A stretch of DNA of 32,827 bases from Alphaproteobacteria bacterium (GTDB lineage: Bacteria; Pseudomonadota; Alphaproteobacteria; Caulobacterales; Maricaulaceae), in the NCBI GenBank assembly GCA_021776705.1, contig JAJFFL010000258.1:1-32827 (forward strand). The letters run 5' to 3'. Both the position numbers and the translations under genes were made by a program. Shown one piece after another: positions 11,427 through 20,656 of the stretch. The notes below the pieces were generated by a model. The model was not told the DNA's origin, ran no database searches, and worked only from the letters and a program-made list of their open reading frames with translations. How positions within the stretch are numbered: the first letter of the stretch is position 1; every line of letters begins with the position of its first letter.

Positions 11427-11510
11427 CGCAACTGCTCCTCATCGCGGCGCGCCTTGGATGACCGACATCGGCCGAGCGCCAAACTCGTTGCTGTGCCGCT
11501 GTGATCCGCC

Positions 11511-11548
11511 GATTCCGTTGCGAATCACAATGCGCGCACGGGTGACTC
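11511..11548. promoter_or_regulatory. Cluster of three GANTC (CcrM-type) sites upstream of podJ-like gene
   Basis: GATTC (11511-11515), GAATC (11522-11526) and GACTC (11544-11548) fall within 38 bases of the podJ/merR intergenic region. GANTC is the CcrM methylation target that, with GcrA, controls cell-cycle genes in alphaproteobacteria. GANTC also occurs inside coding sequence elsewhere in the window, so the clustering and position, not mere presence, are the evidence. Confidence 0.45.
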
Positions 11549-11566
11549 GACCCTTCGCTGCTGCTG

Positions 11567-11581
11567 TTAACAGCGCGTTAA
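11567..11581. promoter_or_regulatory. CtrA-type binding site TTAA-N7-TTAA
   Basis: TTAACAGCGCGTTAA matches the CtrA full-site consensus TTAA-N7-TTAA exactly. Its left half is inside a perfect 12-base palindrome (GCTGTTAACAGC, 11563-11574). It lies about 140 bases upstream of the podJ-like start and 70 bases upstream of the MerR gene. In Caulobacter, podJ is a cell-cycle-controlled gene, which supports a real site. Confidence 0.6.
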
Positions 11582-11616
11582 GCGTGATCTCTGTGGGAGA
11601 ATTCGAACGAATGATC

Positions 11617-11632
11617 TTGACGTTTACGTCAA
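11617..11632. promoter_or_regulatory. Perfect 16-base palindrome, likely MerR/LiuR-type operator
   Basis: TTGACGT-TT-ACGTCAA is a perfect inverted repeat with 7-base arms, ending 19 bases before the MerR start codon; another ACGTCA follows it directly. ACGT-centred dyads are typical of LiuR-type MerR regulators of acyl-CoA catabolism as I recall them, and the TTGACG could also serve as a -35 element. It most likely provides autoregulation of the downstream operon. Confidence 0.55.
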
Positions 11633-11651
11633 CGTCAGGCAAGACACGGCC

Positions 11652-12137
11652 ATGATCAAGCCCGCCCCGTCCAACGCCGAATTTTCAATCCGCGATCTGA
11701 CGGCGGAGTTCGGCGTCACCGCCCGCGCTTTGCGCTTTTATGAGTCGAAAGGCCTGTTGAAGCCGGACCGGCGCGGCCAGGCGCGGGTTTACTCCGCCAA
11801 CGACCGAGCGCGGCTCGCCTTGGTGCTGCGCGGCAAGCGCGTCGGCTTTTCGCTCGATGACATTAAGGAAATGCTCGACCTCGACGACATCAGCCAAGGC
11901 GGTCGCGCCGCCATGGCCTCGGCGATCACCCGGTTCGACGAGCGCATTGAGGCGCTGAAGCGTCAACGCGCCGACATCGATCACGCGGTCGAAGAGCTCG
12001 AAGCCGGACGCGCATGGCTGAAGACGCGGCTCGCCGACGAGGAGCCGTCGCCGGAGTTGAAAACCCGCGCCGCCGCATTCGAAGAGCTTGCAAAATCTTG
12101 GCTTTACGGAGGCGAATCCCCCGCCGCCGCTGACTGA
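11652..12137 (+). CDS. MerR family transcriptional regulator (LiuR-like) of the acyl-CoA catabolic operon
   Basis: A 161-residue MerR-type regulator. The N-terminal winged helix-turn-helix is clear: [38 protein letters not shown] (about 11-48), followed by [27 protein letters not shown] and a coiled-coil dimerisation helix (about 95-135: [17 protein letters not shown]). There is no cysteine, so this is not a metal or redox sensor; an acyl-CoA ligand is plausible by comparison with LiuR-type regulators that sit with acyl-CoA dehydrogenases. It is the first gene of a plus-strand run of nine catabolic genes and has a perfect palindrome 19 bases upstream. The 68-base gap to the next gene has no obvious terminator, so co-transcription is likely. 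Confidence 0.85.
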   Translation: MIKPAPSNAEFSIRDLTAEFGVTARALRFYESKGLLKPDRRGQARVYSANDRARLALVLRGKRVGFSLDDIKEMLDLDDISQGGRAAMASAITRFDERIEALKRQRADIDHAVEELEAGRAWLKTRLADEEPSPELKTRAAAFEELAKSWLYGGESPAAAD

Positions 12138-12205
12138 TCCGTGGTACTTCAATTGTGAGGCGAGGGCGGCGCTCGAGGCTCGCCCCGCAAGGGAGACGAA
12201 ACCCG

Positions 12206-13999
12206 ATGCCGATCTATTCCGCCCCCGTTCGCGAGATGCAGTTCTTGTTCGACGACGTGCTGCAGGTCGACAAGTACTCGAACCTGCCCGGGTTCGCCGA
12301 CGCGCCGAAGGATCTGCGCGACGCGATCCTCGCCGAGGGCGCCAAATTCGCTGAAGAGGTCCTGCAGCCTCTCAATCGGGTTGGCGACCTCGAAGGCTGC
12401 GTGCGCAACGCCGACGCGTCGGTGACGACGCCGAAAGGCTTCAAGGACGCCTACAAGCAATTCGTCGACAACGGCTGGGGACTTTTGGCGGCGGACCCCG
12501 AATACGGCGGCCAAGGCCTTCCGCACGTGCTCAATCTTTCGTTCATGGAGATGGTGTCGTCGGCGAACCAAGCCTGGGGCATGTACCCGGGCCTGACCCA
12601 CGGCGCCTATTCCGCCATTCACGCCGGCGGCTCGGACGAGCAAAAGCGGACCTATCTGCCCAAGCTCGCCACCGGCGAATGGGGCGGCACCATGAATCTC
12701 ACCGAACCCCAATGCGGCACCGACCTCGGCCTGATCCGCACCAAGGCCGTGCCGCAGGGCGACGGGACCTACAAGATCACCGGCCAGAAGATCTGGATAT
12801 CCTCCGGCGAGCACGACATGGCCGACAACATCATCCACCTCGTGCTGGCGCGTCTCGAAGGCGCGCCGGAGGGGGTGAAAGGCATTTCGCTGTTCATCGC
12901 GCCCAAGTTTCTGGTCAAGGACGACGGCTCGCTCGGCGACCGCAACGGAGTCGAGTGCGGCGGCCTGGAAGAGAAAATGGGCATCCACGGCAATTCGACC
13001 TGCGTCATGAACTACGACGCCGCGACCGGCTATCTCGTCGGCGAAGAGAACAAGGGTCTGCGGACCATGTTCGTGATGATGAACGAGGCGAGGCTCGGCG
13101 TCGGCCTGCAAGGGTTGGCGATCTCCGAAGTCGCCTACCAGAACGCCGTCGCCTTTGCGAAAGACCGGGTGCAGTCGCGCTCGATCTCCGGCGACAAGCG
13201 GCCCGACCTGCCGGCCGACCCGATCATCGTGCACCCGGACGTGCGCCGCATGCTGATGGACACCAAGGCCTTCAACGAAGCCGCGCGCGCCTTCGCCTAC
13301 TGGACGGCGCTGCACGGCGATCTTGAGCACAAGTCGCCCGACGAAGACGTTCGCACCAAGTCCGGCGACTACATGGCCTTGCTGACGCCGATCATCAAAG
13401 CCTTCCTCACCGACCGCGGATTGAAGGGATGCAATGACAGCCTCCAGGTCTTCGGCGGATCGGGCTACGTCGAAGAGTGGGGCATGTCGCAATTCCTTCG
13501 CGACGTGCGCATCGCCTTGATCTACGAGGGCACCAACGGCGTCCAGGCGCTCGACCTCGTCGGCCGCAAGCTGGCGCTGCACGGCATGCGCCCGATCACG
13601 ACGTTCAACGCCGAACTCGACGACTTCATCGCCGAGAACCAAGACGACGCGGACCTCAAGCCGTTCATCGACGGCCTTAAGACGTCCAAAGATCGGCTCG
13701 GCGTGGCCACCAATTGGCTGGTGGAGAACGGCCTCGCCGATCCGGACAACGCCGGCGCCGCGTCGACCGATTACTTGATGATCTTCGGCTACACGGCGCT
13801 CGCCTACATGTGGGCGCTGATGGCCAAGTCGGCCTACGCCAAGAAGGCCGACGGCGGCGCCGGGGACGCCTTCTACGACACCAAGATCACCACCGGTCAC
13901 TACTTCGTCGAACGGCTGCTGCCGGAAACGGCGGCGCATCTAGAGAAGGTGCAAGCCGGCGCCGCGTCGATGATGGCCCTCGAGGCGGAGGCGTTCTGA
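12206..13999 (+). CDS. Acyl-CoA dehydrogenase with C-terminal extension (FadE/DmdC type)
   Basis: A 597-residue flavoprotein of the large acyl-CoA dehydrogenase group with the extra C-terminal domain (PF12806 type), the class that includes DmdC and several FadE enzymes. It would oxidise an acyl-CoA to the 2-enoyl-CoA. Visible motifs are [13 protein letters not shown] (substrate/FAD loop), [30 protein letters not shown] and the C-terminal [41 protein letters not shown]. The probable catalytic base is Glu441 in IYEGTNG, the MCAD-type position. The start at 12206 follows AAGGGAG by a good spacing; the ORF track start at 12155 is too long. Its stop and the next start overlap in TGATG. Exact chain length or substrate is unknown. 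Confidence 0.9.
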   Translation: MPIYSAPVREMQFLFDDVLQVDKYSNLPGFADAPKDLRDAILAEGAKFAEEVLQPLNRVGDLEGCVRNADASVTTPKGFKDAYKQFVDNGWGLLAADPEYGGQGLPHVLNLSFMEMVSSANQAWGMYPGLTHGAYSAIHAGGSDEQKRTYLPKLATGEWGGTMNLTEPQCGTDLGLIRTKAVPQGDGTYKITGQKIWISSGEHDMADNIIHLVLARLEGAPEGVKGISLFIAPKFLVKDDGSLGDRNGVECGGLEEKMGIHGNSTCVMNYDAATGYLVGEENKGLRTMFVMMNEARLGVGLQGLAISEVAYQNAVAFAKDRVQSRSISGDKRPDLPADPIIVHPDVRRMLMDTKAFNEAARAFAYWTALHGDLEHKSPDEDVRTKSGDYMALLTPIIKAFLTDRGLKGCNDSLQVFGGSGYVEEWGMSQFLRDVRIALIYEGTNGVQALDLVGRKLALHGMRPITTFNAELDDFIAENQDDADLKPFIDGLKTSKDRLGVATNWLVENGLADPDNAGAASTDYLMIFGYTALAYMWALMAKSAYAKKADGGAGDAFYDTKITTGHYFVERLLPETAAHLEKVQAGAASMMALEAEAF

Positions 14000-15165
14000 T
14001 GCCGCGCGACGTTCTCGACATCCCGGTTCCGGAGTGGCGTCAGGTCGACGACGTCGCGCTTTACGGCGATTCCGTCGCCGCCTTTGTTGAGAAGGAATGC
14101 GCGCCGCATCAGGACCGCTGGGAGAAGCAGGGCGAGGTCGACCGCATGCTCTGGAACAAGGCCGGCGAGGCGGGTCTGCTCGTGCCGGCGTGCCCGGAAG
14201 AGTACGGCGGCGCCGGCGGCGACTTCCGGCACGACGTGGCCTTCATCGAAGAGGTGCACGGCCGCGGCGTCGACGCCTGGGGCGCGTCGCTGCACAACGC
14301 CATCGTCGCGCCCTACATCTGGGCCTACGCCACGGAAGAACAAAAGCAGCGCTGGCTGCCGAAGTTGGTGTCGGGCGAATACGTCGGCGCGATCGCCATG
14401 ACCGAACCGTCCGGCGGCTCCGATCTGCAGTCGATGAAAACGACGGCGCTGAAGGACGGCAACGGCTACCGAGTCAACGGCGCCAAGACCTTCATCACCA
14501 ACGGCGGCCAAGCCAACTTCATCATCGTCGCCGCCAAGACCGACCCCAGCGAAGGCGCCAAAGGCGTGTCGCTGGTGGTGCTCGAAACTGACGGACTTGA
14601 CGGCTTCCGCCGCGGCACGCCTTTGGACAAGGTCGGCCTCAAGGGTCAGGACACTTCGGAGCTGTTCTTCGACGACGTCCACATCCCGGCCGAAAATCTG
14701 CTCGGCACGGAAGAGGGCAAGGGCTTCTACCAGCTGATGGAGAAGCTGCCGCAGGAGCGCCTCGAGATCGCGGTTCAGGGCATCGCCATGATCGAACGGG
14801 CGCTGAAGGAGACCATCGCCTACGTCAAGGAGCGCAAGGCGTTCGGCAAGCCGGTGATGGCGTTCCAGAACACCCAATTCAAGCTCGCCGAGTGCAAGAC
14901 CGAAGCGACCGTCGCGCGCGTTTTCGTCGACCGCTGCGTCGAACTCCTGGTCGAGGGCAAGCTCGACGCGGCGACGGCGTCGATGGCGAAATACTGGGTC
15001 ACCGACTTGCAGAACAAGATCGTCGACGAGTGCGTGCAGCTGCACGGCGGCTACGGCTACATGAACGAATATCCGATCGCCCGCATGTGGCGCGACGCTC
15101 GGGTGCAGCGCATCTACGGCGGCACCAACGAAATCATGAAGCTGCTGATTTCGAGGACGCTGTGA
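13999..15165 (+). CDS. Acyl-CoA dehydrogenase, long-chain (LCAD) type
   Basis: A 388-residue acyl-CoA dehydrogenase whose ATG overlaps the stop of the previous dehydrogenase (TGATG). The three-domain fold is evident: AFVEKECAPHQDRWEKQGEVDR, AIAMTEPSGGSDLQSMKTTA, YRVNGAKTFITNGGQANFIIVAAKT, KVGLKGQDTSELFFDDVHIP, YVKERKAFGKPVMAFQNTQFKLAE and VQLHGGYGYMNEYPIARMWRDARVQRIYGGTNEIMK. At the MCAD catalytic position it has Gly (YGGTNE); the base is instead expected to be Glu253 in LPQERLEIA, as in LCAD and isovaleryl-CoA dehydrogenase. It therefore probably handles longer or branched acyl-CoAs than its neighbour. The ORF track start at 13714 runs through the previous gene and is rejected. Confidence 0.92.
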   Translation: MPRDVLDIPVPEWRQVDDVALYGDSVAAFVEKECAPHQDRWEKQGEVDRMLWNKAGEAGLLVPACPEEYGGAGGDFRHDVAFIEEVHGRGVDAWGASLHNAIVAPYIWAYATEEQKQRWLPKLVSGEYVGAIAMTEPSGGSDLQSMKTTALKDGNGYRVNGAKTFITNGGQANFIIVAAKTDPSEGAKGVSLVVLETDGLDGFRRGTPLDKVGLKGQDTSELFFDDVHIPAENLLGTEEGKGFYQLMEKLPQERLEIAVQGIAMIERALKETIAYVKERKAFGKPVMAFQNTQFKLAECKTEATVARVFVDRCVELLVEGKLDAATASMAKYWVTDLQNKIVDECVQLHGGYGYMNEYPIARMWRDARVQRIYGGTNEIMKLLISRTL

Positions 15166-15593
15166 GCGACGCGGCCGAACTTCCCGCCTATTTCAAGCTG
15201 GCGGACCCGACCGGCACGGCCAAGTTGCTGGGCTGGACGCTTGACCGCGCCGACGAGGACGCGGGAACGGTTGAAGTCTCGTTCCTCGCGACGACCGACT
15301 TCACCAACCCGGTCGGCAACGTTCAGGGCGGCATTCTCGCGGCGATGCTCGACGACACGCTCGGACCGGCGGTGGTGGTGAAGTCGCGCGGGACCGTGTT
15401 CGCGCCGACGATCCAGATGAATCTGCATTTTCTCAGGCCCGTGACGCCAGGCCGCATCCGCGCCGAAGCGCGCTGCATTCAACTCGGCAAGACGATCGCT
15501 TACATCGAAGGAACCCTGTTCGACGCCAAAGGCGAGGTCGCCGTGCGCGCGACCTCGACCGCCCGCGTCGTTCGCGTCGAAGATTTGAGGTAA
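15162..15593 (+). CDS. PaaI-type hotdog thioesterase
   Basis: A 143-residue single-hotdog protein that would hydrolyse an acyl-CoA thioester. The GTG start overlaps the stop of the preceding gene (GTGA), which is the reason for choosing it over the longer ORF. Core signature is TNPVGNVQGGILAAMLDDTLGPAVV, the PaaI-like helix region, although Gln replaces the more usual His before GG; it is followed by the beta strands QMNLHFLRPVTPGRIRAEARCIQLGKTIAYIEGTLFD. Its position in a beta-oxidation operon suggests release of stalled or unwanted CoA intermediates to regenerate free CoA. Substrate is not predictable. Confidence 0.85.
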   Translation: MSDAAELPAYFKLADPTGTAKLLGWTLDRADEDAGTVEVSFLATTDFTNPVGNVQGGILAAMLDDTLGPAVVVKSRGTVFAPTIQMNLHFLRPVTPGRIRAEARCIQLGKTIAYIEGTLFDAKGEVAVRATSTARVVRVEDLR

Positions 15594-15598
15594 CCGAC

Positions 15599-16069
15599 AT
15601 GGCCGCCCACACCGCAACCGTGGCTTGGACCCTGAAAGACGGCGACGACTTCGCCTCCGGTAAATATTCCCGCGCCCACGAATGGCGCTTCGACGGCGGC
15701 GCCGTGGTGCCGGCGTCCCCGGCGCCGAGCGTCGTTCCGGCGCCGATGTCGGAACCTGCGAACGTCGACCCGGAGGAGGCCTTCGTCGCCTCCCTGTCGT
15801 CCTGCCACATGCTGTTTTTCCTGTTCTTCGCCCAGAAGGCCGGTTTCGCGGTGACGTCCTACGTCGACGACGCCGTCGGCACGCTCGGGGTCATGAGCGG
15901 CAAAAAGGCGATGACGAAAGTCGAACTGCGCCCGGCGATTTCATACGCCGGAAAATCGCCGACGGCGGACGAGCTCAAAAAGCTCCATCATGACGCGCAC
16001 GAAGCCTGCTTCATCGCCAATTCGGTCACCACCGAGGTCGTCATCGGACAAACGGAGACCGCGTCGTGA
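15599..16069 (+). CDS. OsmC family protein (thiol peroxidase-like)
   Basis: A 156-residue OsmC/Ohr superfamily protein. The two redox cysteines of the family are present: Cys69 in SLSSCHMLFFL and Cys137 in HEACFIANSV, with the intervening KVELRPAISY strand. Members reduce organic or fatty acid hydroperoxides. It starts five bases after the thioesterase stop and its own stop overlaps the GST start (GTGA), so it is firmly inside the catabolic operon. A role in removing lipid peroxides or reactive products during acyl-CoA oxidation is inference. The N-terminal half has a Pro-rich insert (VPASPAPSVVPAPMSEP) before the catalytic helix. Confidence 0.87.
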   Translation: MAAHTATVAWTLKDGDDFASGKYSRAHEWRFDGGAVVPASPAPSVVPAPMSEPANVDPEEAFVASLSSCHMLFFLFFAQKAGFAVTSYVDDAVGTLGVMSGKKAMTKVELRPAISYAGKSPTADELKKLHHDAHEACFIANSVTTEVVIGQTETAS

Positions 16070-16704
16070 GCGAATATCGTCTGACCGGCTTCGCGGAGTC
16101 CGGCAATTGCTACAAGGCGGCGCTCGGGCTTGAACTCGCCGGCGCCGACTGGGAGGCGGTGGTCGAAACGAAGTTCATGGAAGGCGTGTCGCGGACGCCC
16201 GACTGGCGCGCCGCCAACAATGCGATGGGCGAAGTGCCGATCCTTGAACACGGAACCCGCAAGCTGTCCCAGTCCGGCGTGATCCTCGACTACATCGCGC
16301 AGACGACAGGCAAATTCGGCTGGTCGAATGACGACGAGCGTCGCGAAATTCTTCGGTGGATCTTGTTCGACAACCACAAGTTCACCGGCGTCCTTTCGCT
16401 GATCCGCTGGCGACGCGCCTTCATGAACGCGCACGACGAGATCACCGCCTATCTCGCCGAACGGTTCGAGTCGGCGATCGGCGTCGTCGAAGATCATGTC
16501 TCCAAGAACGATTGGATCGCGCTCGGCAAGCCGACGATCGCCGACGTTTCACTCGCCGGCTACGTCTACTTCGACGGCGAGCACGGGCTCGACTGGAGCA
16601 AGTATCCGGCGACCGACGCTTGGCGCGGCCGTGTCGCCGCGTTGGACAAGTGGCGCGCCCCCTACGACCTGCTGCCGCGGCTTCGCGAACCCGCGAGCGC
16701 CTGA
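16066..16704 (+). CDS. Glutathione S-transferase family protein
   Basis: A 212-residue GST-fold protein starting at GTG within the OsmC stop (GTGA). The thioredoxin-like N-terminal domain has FAESGNCYKAAL (active-site Ser/Cys region), GEVPILEHG with the cis-proline and LSQSGVILDYIA, the glutathione-contact Gln-Ser. The helical C-terminal domain has GKPTIADVSLAGYVYF, the folding N-capping box. With OsmC and the later VOC protein it forms a set of thiol or electrophile-handling enzymes embedded in the beta-oxidation operon; conjugation of reactive enoyl or aldehyde products is a guess. The next gene, thiolase, starts 18 bases later with its own AAGGAG site. Confidence 0.87.
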   Translation: MSEYRLTGFAESGNCYKAALGLELAGADWEAVVETKFMEGVSRTPDWRAANNAMGEVPILEHGTRKLSQSGVILDYIAQTTGKFGWSNDDERREILRWILFDNHKFTGVLSLIRWRRAFMNAHDEITAYLAERFESAIGVVEDHVSKNDWIALGKPTIADVSLAGYVYFDGEHGLDWSKYPATDAWRGRVAALDKWRAPYDLLPRLREPASA

Positions 16705-16722
16705 GATTTTAAGGAGTCACCC

Positions 16723-17927
<1,205 letters not shown>

Positions 17928-17928
<1 letters not shown>

Positions 17929-18302
17929 TGATGAGCGGCGTGCCGCTTCGCAGCGTCGCACCGGTCCTGTGCGTGACCGACATGGCGGCGACGGTCGACT
18001 GCTTGGTGAACCGCCTCGGTTTCACGCTGCAGGGCCAAGCCGGCGATCCGCCGAGCTGGGCGTCGCTTGTCCGCGACCGGGTCGAGCTGATGGCGGTGTG
18101 CGGCGACCACCCGAAGCCGGCACAGGACTGGGCGGCCTACATTTACGTCGCCGACGCCGATGCGCTTTTTGACGAGTTCACGTCCCGCGGCGCGGACCTC
18201 AAGGGGCCGCCATCCAACAAGCCTTACGACAACCGCGAATTCGAGGTGCGCCTGCCCGACGGCCGCGTCCTTGCCTTCGGCGGTCCAATTTCAGAGAAAT
18301 GA
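17928..18302 (+). CDS. VOC (glyoxalase/bleomycin-resistance fold) family protein
   Basis: A 124-residue vicinal-oxygen-chelate fold protein. The start at 17928 overlaps the thiolase stop as TGATG; a second ATG at 17931 is equally possible. Features are [26 protein letters not shown] near the N-terminus, [23 protein letters not shown] in the middle and [16 protein letters not shown] at the end. The fold includes glyoxalases, dioxygenases, methylmalonyl-CoA epimerases and resistance proteins; metal ligands are not obvious enough to choose among them. Its location between thiolase and FadJ-like genes suggests an accessory role on a CoA intermediate or reactive by-product. The stop is adjacent to the ribosome site of the next gene. 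Confidence 0.8.
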
Positions 18303-18313
18303 GGAGTGACCCG

Positions 18314-20602
18314 ATGAACCTCACCAACTTCCGTTTCGAGGTCGACGGCGACGGCGTCGCTTTGGTGACCTACGACATGCCCGACCGGTCGATGAACGTG
18401 ATCTCGGCTTCGGTCTTGAAGGAGCTCACGCAGATCGCCGACGCGATTTCGTCCGACGACAAGATCAAGGGCGCGGTGATCACCTCGGCGAAGGACACGT
18501 TCTGCGCCGGCGCCGACTTGTCGGAACTTGGCGGCGTCCTCGGCGGCGTCGGCGATCTGACCGGCGACGCGGCCAAGCAGCGCGTCTTCGACGAAGCCTT
18601 CAAGCTCAATCAGGCGCTGCGCAAGCTCGAGACCTGCGGCAAGCCGGTCGCGGCGGCGATCAACGGCCTGGCGCTCGGCGGCGGTTTTGAAATCACGCTG
18701 GCGTGCCACTACCGCATCGCCGCCAACGACAACCCGAAGCTCAAGCTCGGCCTGCCCGAGTCCATGGTCGGCGTCTTGCCCGGCGGCGGCGGCACGCAGC
18801 GGCTGCCGCGGCTGATCGGCGCCATGGGGGCGCTGGATCTAATCCTGCAAGGCAAGCAGATCGACGCCGGCACGGCGCATCTGCAAGGCATCCTGCACGA
18901 TACCGCGCCGGGCGCGGAGATCGTCGCCAAGGCCAAGGCCTGGGTGCGCGAGCCGGACATGGTCGAGCCGACCGATCCACGCGCCGCCGAGTTCGGCCTC
19001 AAGCCGGGCAAGTCGTCGGCGATCAACGCCAAGGCGGTGGCGCCGTGGGACAAGGCGAAATTCAAGTACCCGGGCGGCGGGCCCTACCACCCCGCCGGCA
19101 TCCAGATCTTCGGCGGCGCGCCGGCGATGGTGCGCAAGAACACCTGGGGCAACTACCCGGCCCAGCGCTACATCCTGTCGTGCGTCTACGAAGGCGCCCA
19201 GGTCGACATCGATGCCGCGCTGCGGATCGAGTCGCGCTACTTCGCCAAGCTGCTGATGCGGCCGGAAAGCCGCAACATGATCCGCTCGCTGTTCTTGTCG
19301 AAGCAGGACCTGGACAAGGGCGGGCGGCGTCCGTCCGGCCAGACCAAGGGCGAGATCAAGAAGATCGCCGTCATCGGCGCCGGCTTCATGGGCGCGGGCG
19401 TGGCCACGGTCTCGGCCCAGGCCGGGATCGAGGTCGTCCTGATCGACGTCAATCAGGAAGGGGCCGACAAAGGCAAGCAGCACGCCGTCGACCACTTCGC
19501 CAAGCGCGTCGCCAAGGGCCGCATGCCGCAGGGCAAGGCCGACGAGATCACCGGCCGCATCACCGCGACGTCCGACTACGCGGCGATGAAGGACGTCGAC
19601 CTCGTCGTCGAGGCGGTGTTCGAAAACTCCGAACTCAAAGCCAAGATCACCAAGATGGCCGAGGAACAGATGCGCGAGGACGCGGTCTTCGGCACCAACA
19701 CCTCGACCATCCCGATCACCAGCCTGGCGACGGCGTCGACGCGGCCGGCGAATTTCATCGGCGTGCATTTCTTCTCGCCGGTGGAGAAAATGATGCTCGT
19801 CGAGCTGATCGTCGGCGAGCAAACGAGCGACTACGCGGTCAGCCGCGCGCTCGACTTCGTCACCAAGATCAAGAAGACGCCGATCGTCGTGAAGGACACG
19901 CGCGGCTTCTACGCCAACCGCTGCGTCATGCGTTACATCGAGCAGGGCATGTCGATGCTCGCCGACGGCTATCTGCCGGCGCTGATCGAAAACGGCGCCA
20001 AGATCGCCGGCATGCCGGTGGGGCCGCTGTCGTTGCAGGACGAAGTGGCGATCGACCTCGCCCACAAGATCCTGTCGCAGACCAAGAAGGACCTCGGCGC
20101 CGATTACGTCGAGGGCCCGACCGATAGGATCATCTCGACGATGTTCGACGCCGAACGCTACGGCCGCAAGAACGGCAAGGGCTTCTACGTCTATCCCGAC
20201 GGCGGCAAGAAGCGGCTGTGGGATCAGCTCGGCCAATTCGCGCTCAAGGGCGTGCTGCCCGAAGACAAGCAGCCGACCGTCGACCTCATCCGCGACCGCA
20301 TCCTCTACGCCCAGGCCCTCGAGGCCGCGCGCACCATGGAGGAGGGCATCGTCGAGGACCCGCGCGAGGCGGATCTCGGTTCGATTCTCGGCTGGGGCTT
20401 CGCGCCCTTCACCGGCGGCGTCTTGAGCTTCATCGACACCGTCGGGGCCAAGGCGTTCGTCGCCCGCGCCGACGAGCTGGCGAAACAACACGGGAGCCCG
20501 TTCGAAGTTCCGGCGTTGCTGCGCGAGATGGCGAAAAACGGCGAGACCTTCTACGGGCGGTTCGGAGCCAAGGCGCCGAGCCCGGAGCCGGTGGCGGCGT
20601 AG
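18314..20602 (+). CDS. Multifunctional enoyl-CoA hydratase / 3-hydroxyacyl-CoA dehydrogenase (FadJ/FadB-like)
   Basis: A 762-residue fusion enzyme of beta-oxidation. The hydratase (crotonase) part, about 1-200, has FCAGADLSEL (oxyanion region), GLALGGGFEITLACHYRIA with Glu126 and LPESMVGVLPGGGGTQRLPRLIG with Glu149, the two catalytic glutamates. The dehydrogenase part starts near 350 with KIAVIGAGFMGAGVA (NAD motif 355-360), then TNTSTIPITSLA, FIGVHFFSPVEKMMLVELI with the catalytic His, and DTRGFYANR. The C-terminal helices have GPLSLQDEVAIDLA and FGSILGWGFAPFTGG-like LGSILGWGFAPFTGG. Start 18314 follows GAGGAG; the upstream ATG at 18299 has no such site. It is the last gene before a strong terminator. 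Confidence 0.93.
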   Translation: MNLTNFRFEVDGDGVALVTYDMPDRSMNVISASVLKELTQIADAISSDDKIKGAVITSAKDTFCAGADLSELGGVLGGVGDLTGDAAKQRVFDEAFKLNQALRKLETCGKPVAAAINGLALGGGFEITLACHYRIAANDNPKLKLGLPESMVGVLPGGGGTQRLPRLIGAMGALDLILQGKQIDAGTAHLQGILHDTAPGAEIVAKAKAWVREPDMVEPTDPRAAEFGLKPGKSSAINAKAVAPWDKAKFKYPGGGPYHPAGIQIFGGAPAMVRKNTWGNYPAQRYILSCVYEGAQVDIDAALRIESRYFAKLLMRPESRNMIRSLFLSKQDLDKGGRRPSGQTKGEIKKIAVIGAGFMGAGVATVSAQAGIEVVLIDVNQEGADKGKQHAVDHFAKRVAKGRMPQGKADEITGRITATSDYAAMKDVDLVVEAVFENSELKAKITKMAEEQMREDAVFGTNTSTIPITSLATASTRPANFIGVHFFSPVEKMMLVELIVGEQTSDYAVSRALDFVTKIKKTPIVVKDTRGFYANRCVMRYIEQGMSMLADGYLPALIENGAKIAGMPVGPLSLQDEVAIDLAHKILSQTKKDLGADYVEGPTDRIISTMFDAERYGRKNGKGFYVYPDGGKKRLWDQLGQFALKGVLPEDKQPTVDLIRDRILYAQALEAARTMEEGIVEDPREADLGSILGWGFAPFTGGVLSFIDTVGAKAFVARADELAKQHGSPFEVPALLREMAKNGETFYGRFGAKAPSPEPVAA

Positions 20603-20625
20603 GCGCCCTGATCCGCACACGCAAG

Positions 20626-20651
20626 CGGGGCCGGTTCGCCGGCCCCGTTTT
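20626..20651 (+). terminator. Rho-independent terminator after the beta-oxidation operon
   Basis: GGGGCCGG-TTCG-CCGGCCCC is a perfect 8-base-pair stem (9 with the outer C/G) with a stable TTCG tetraloop, followed by GTTTTC. It lies 24 bases after the FadJ-like stop. The opposite strand lacks a T run, so it acts mainly on the plus strand, protecting the convergent feoB. Confidence 0.88.
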
Positions 20652-20656
20652 CGTAT

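Noticed and set aside
11439-11642. 67-residue minus-strand ORF in the podJ/merR gap
   Set aside because: No ribosome site or domain, and it covers the CtrA-type site, GANTC cluster and the MerR palindrome; regulatory DNA is the better reading.
12149-13939. 596-residue minus-strand ORF
   Set aside because: Antisense shadow of the first acyl-CoA dehydrogenase; no recognisable domain.
18839-20620. 593-residue minus-strand ORF
   Set aside because: Antisense shadow of the FadJ-like gene, which has complete catalytic motifs.
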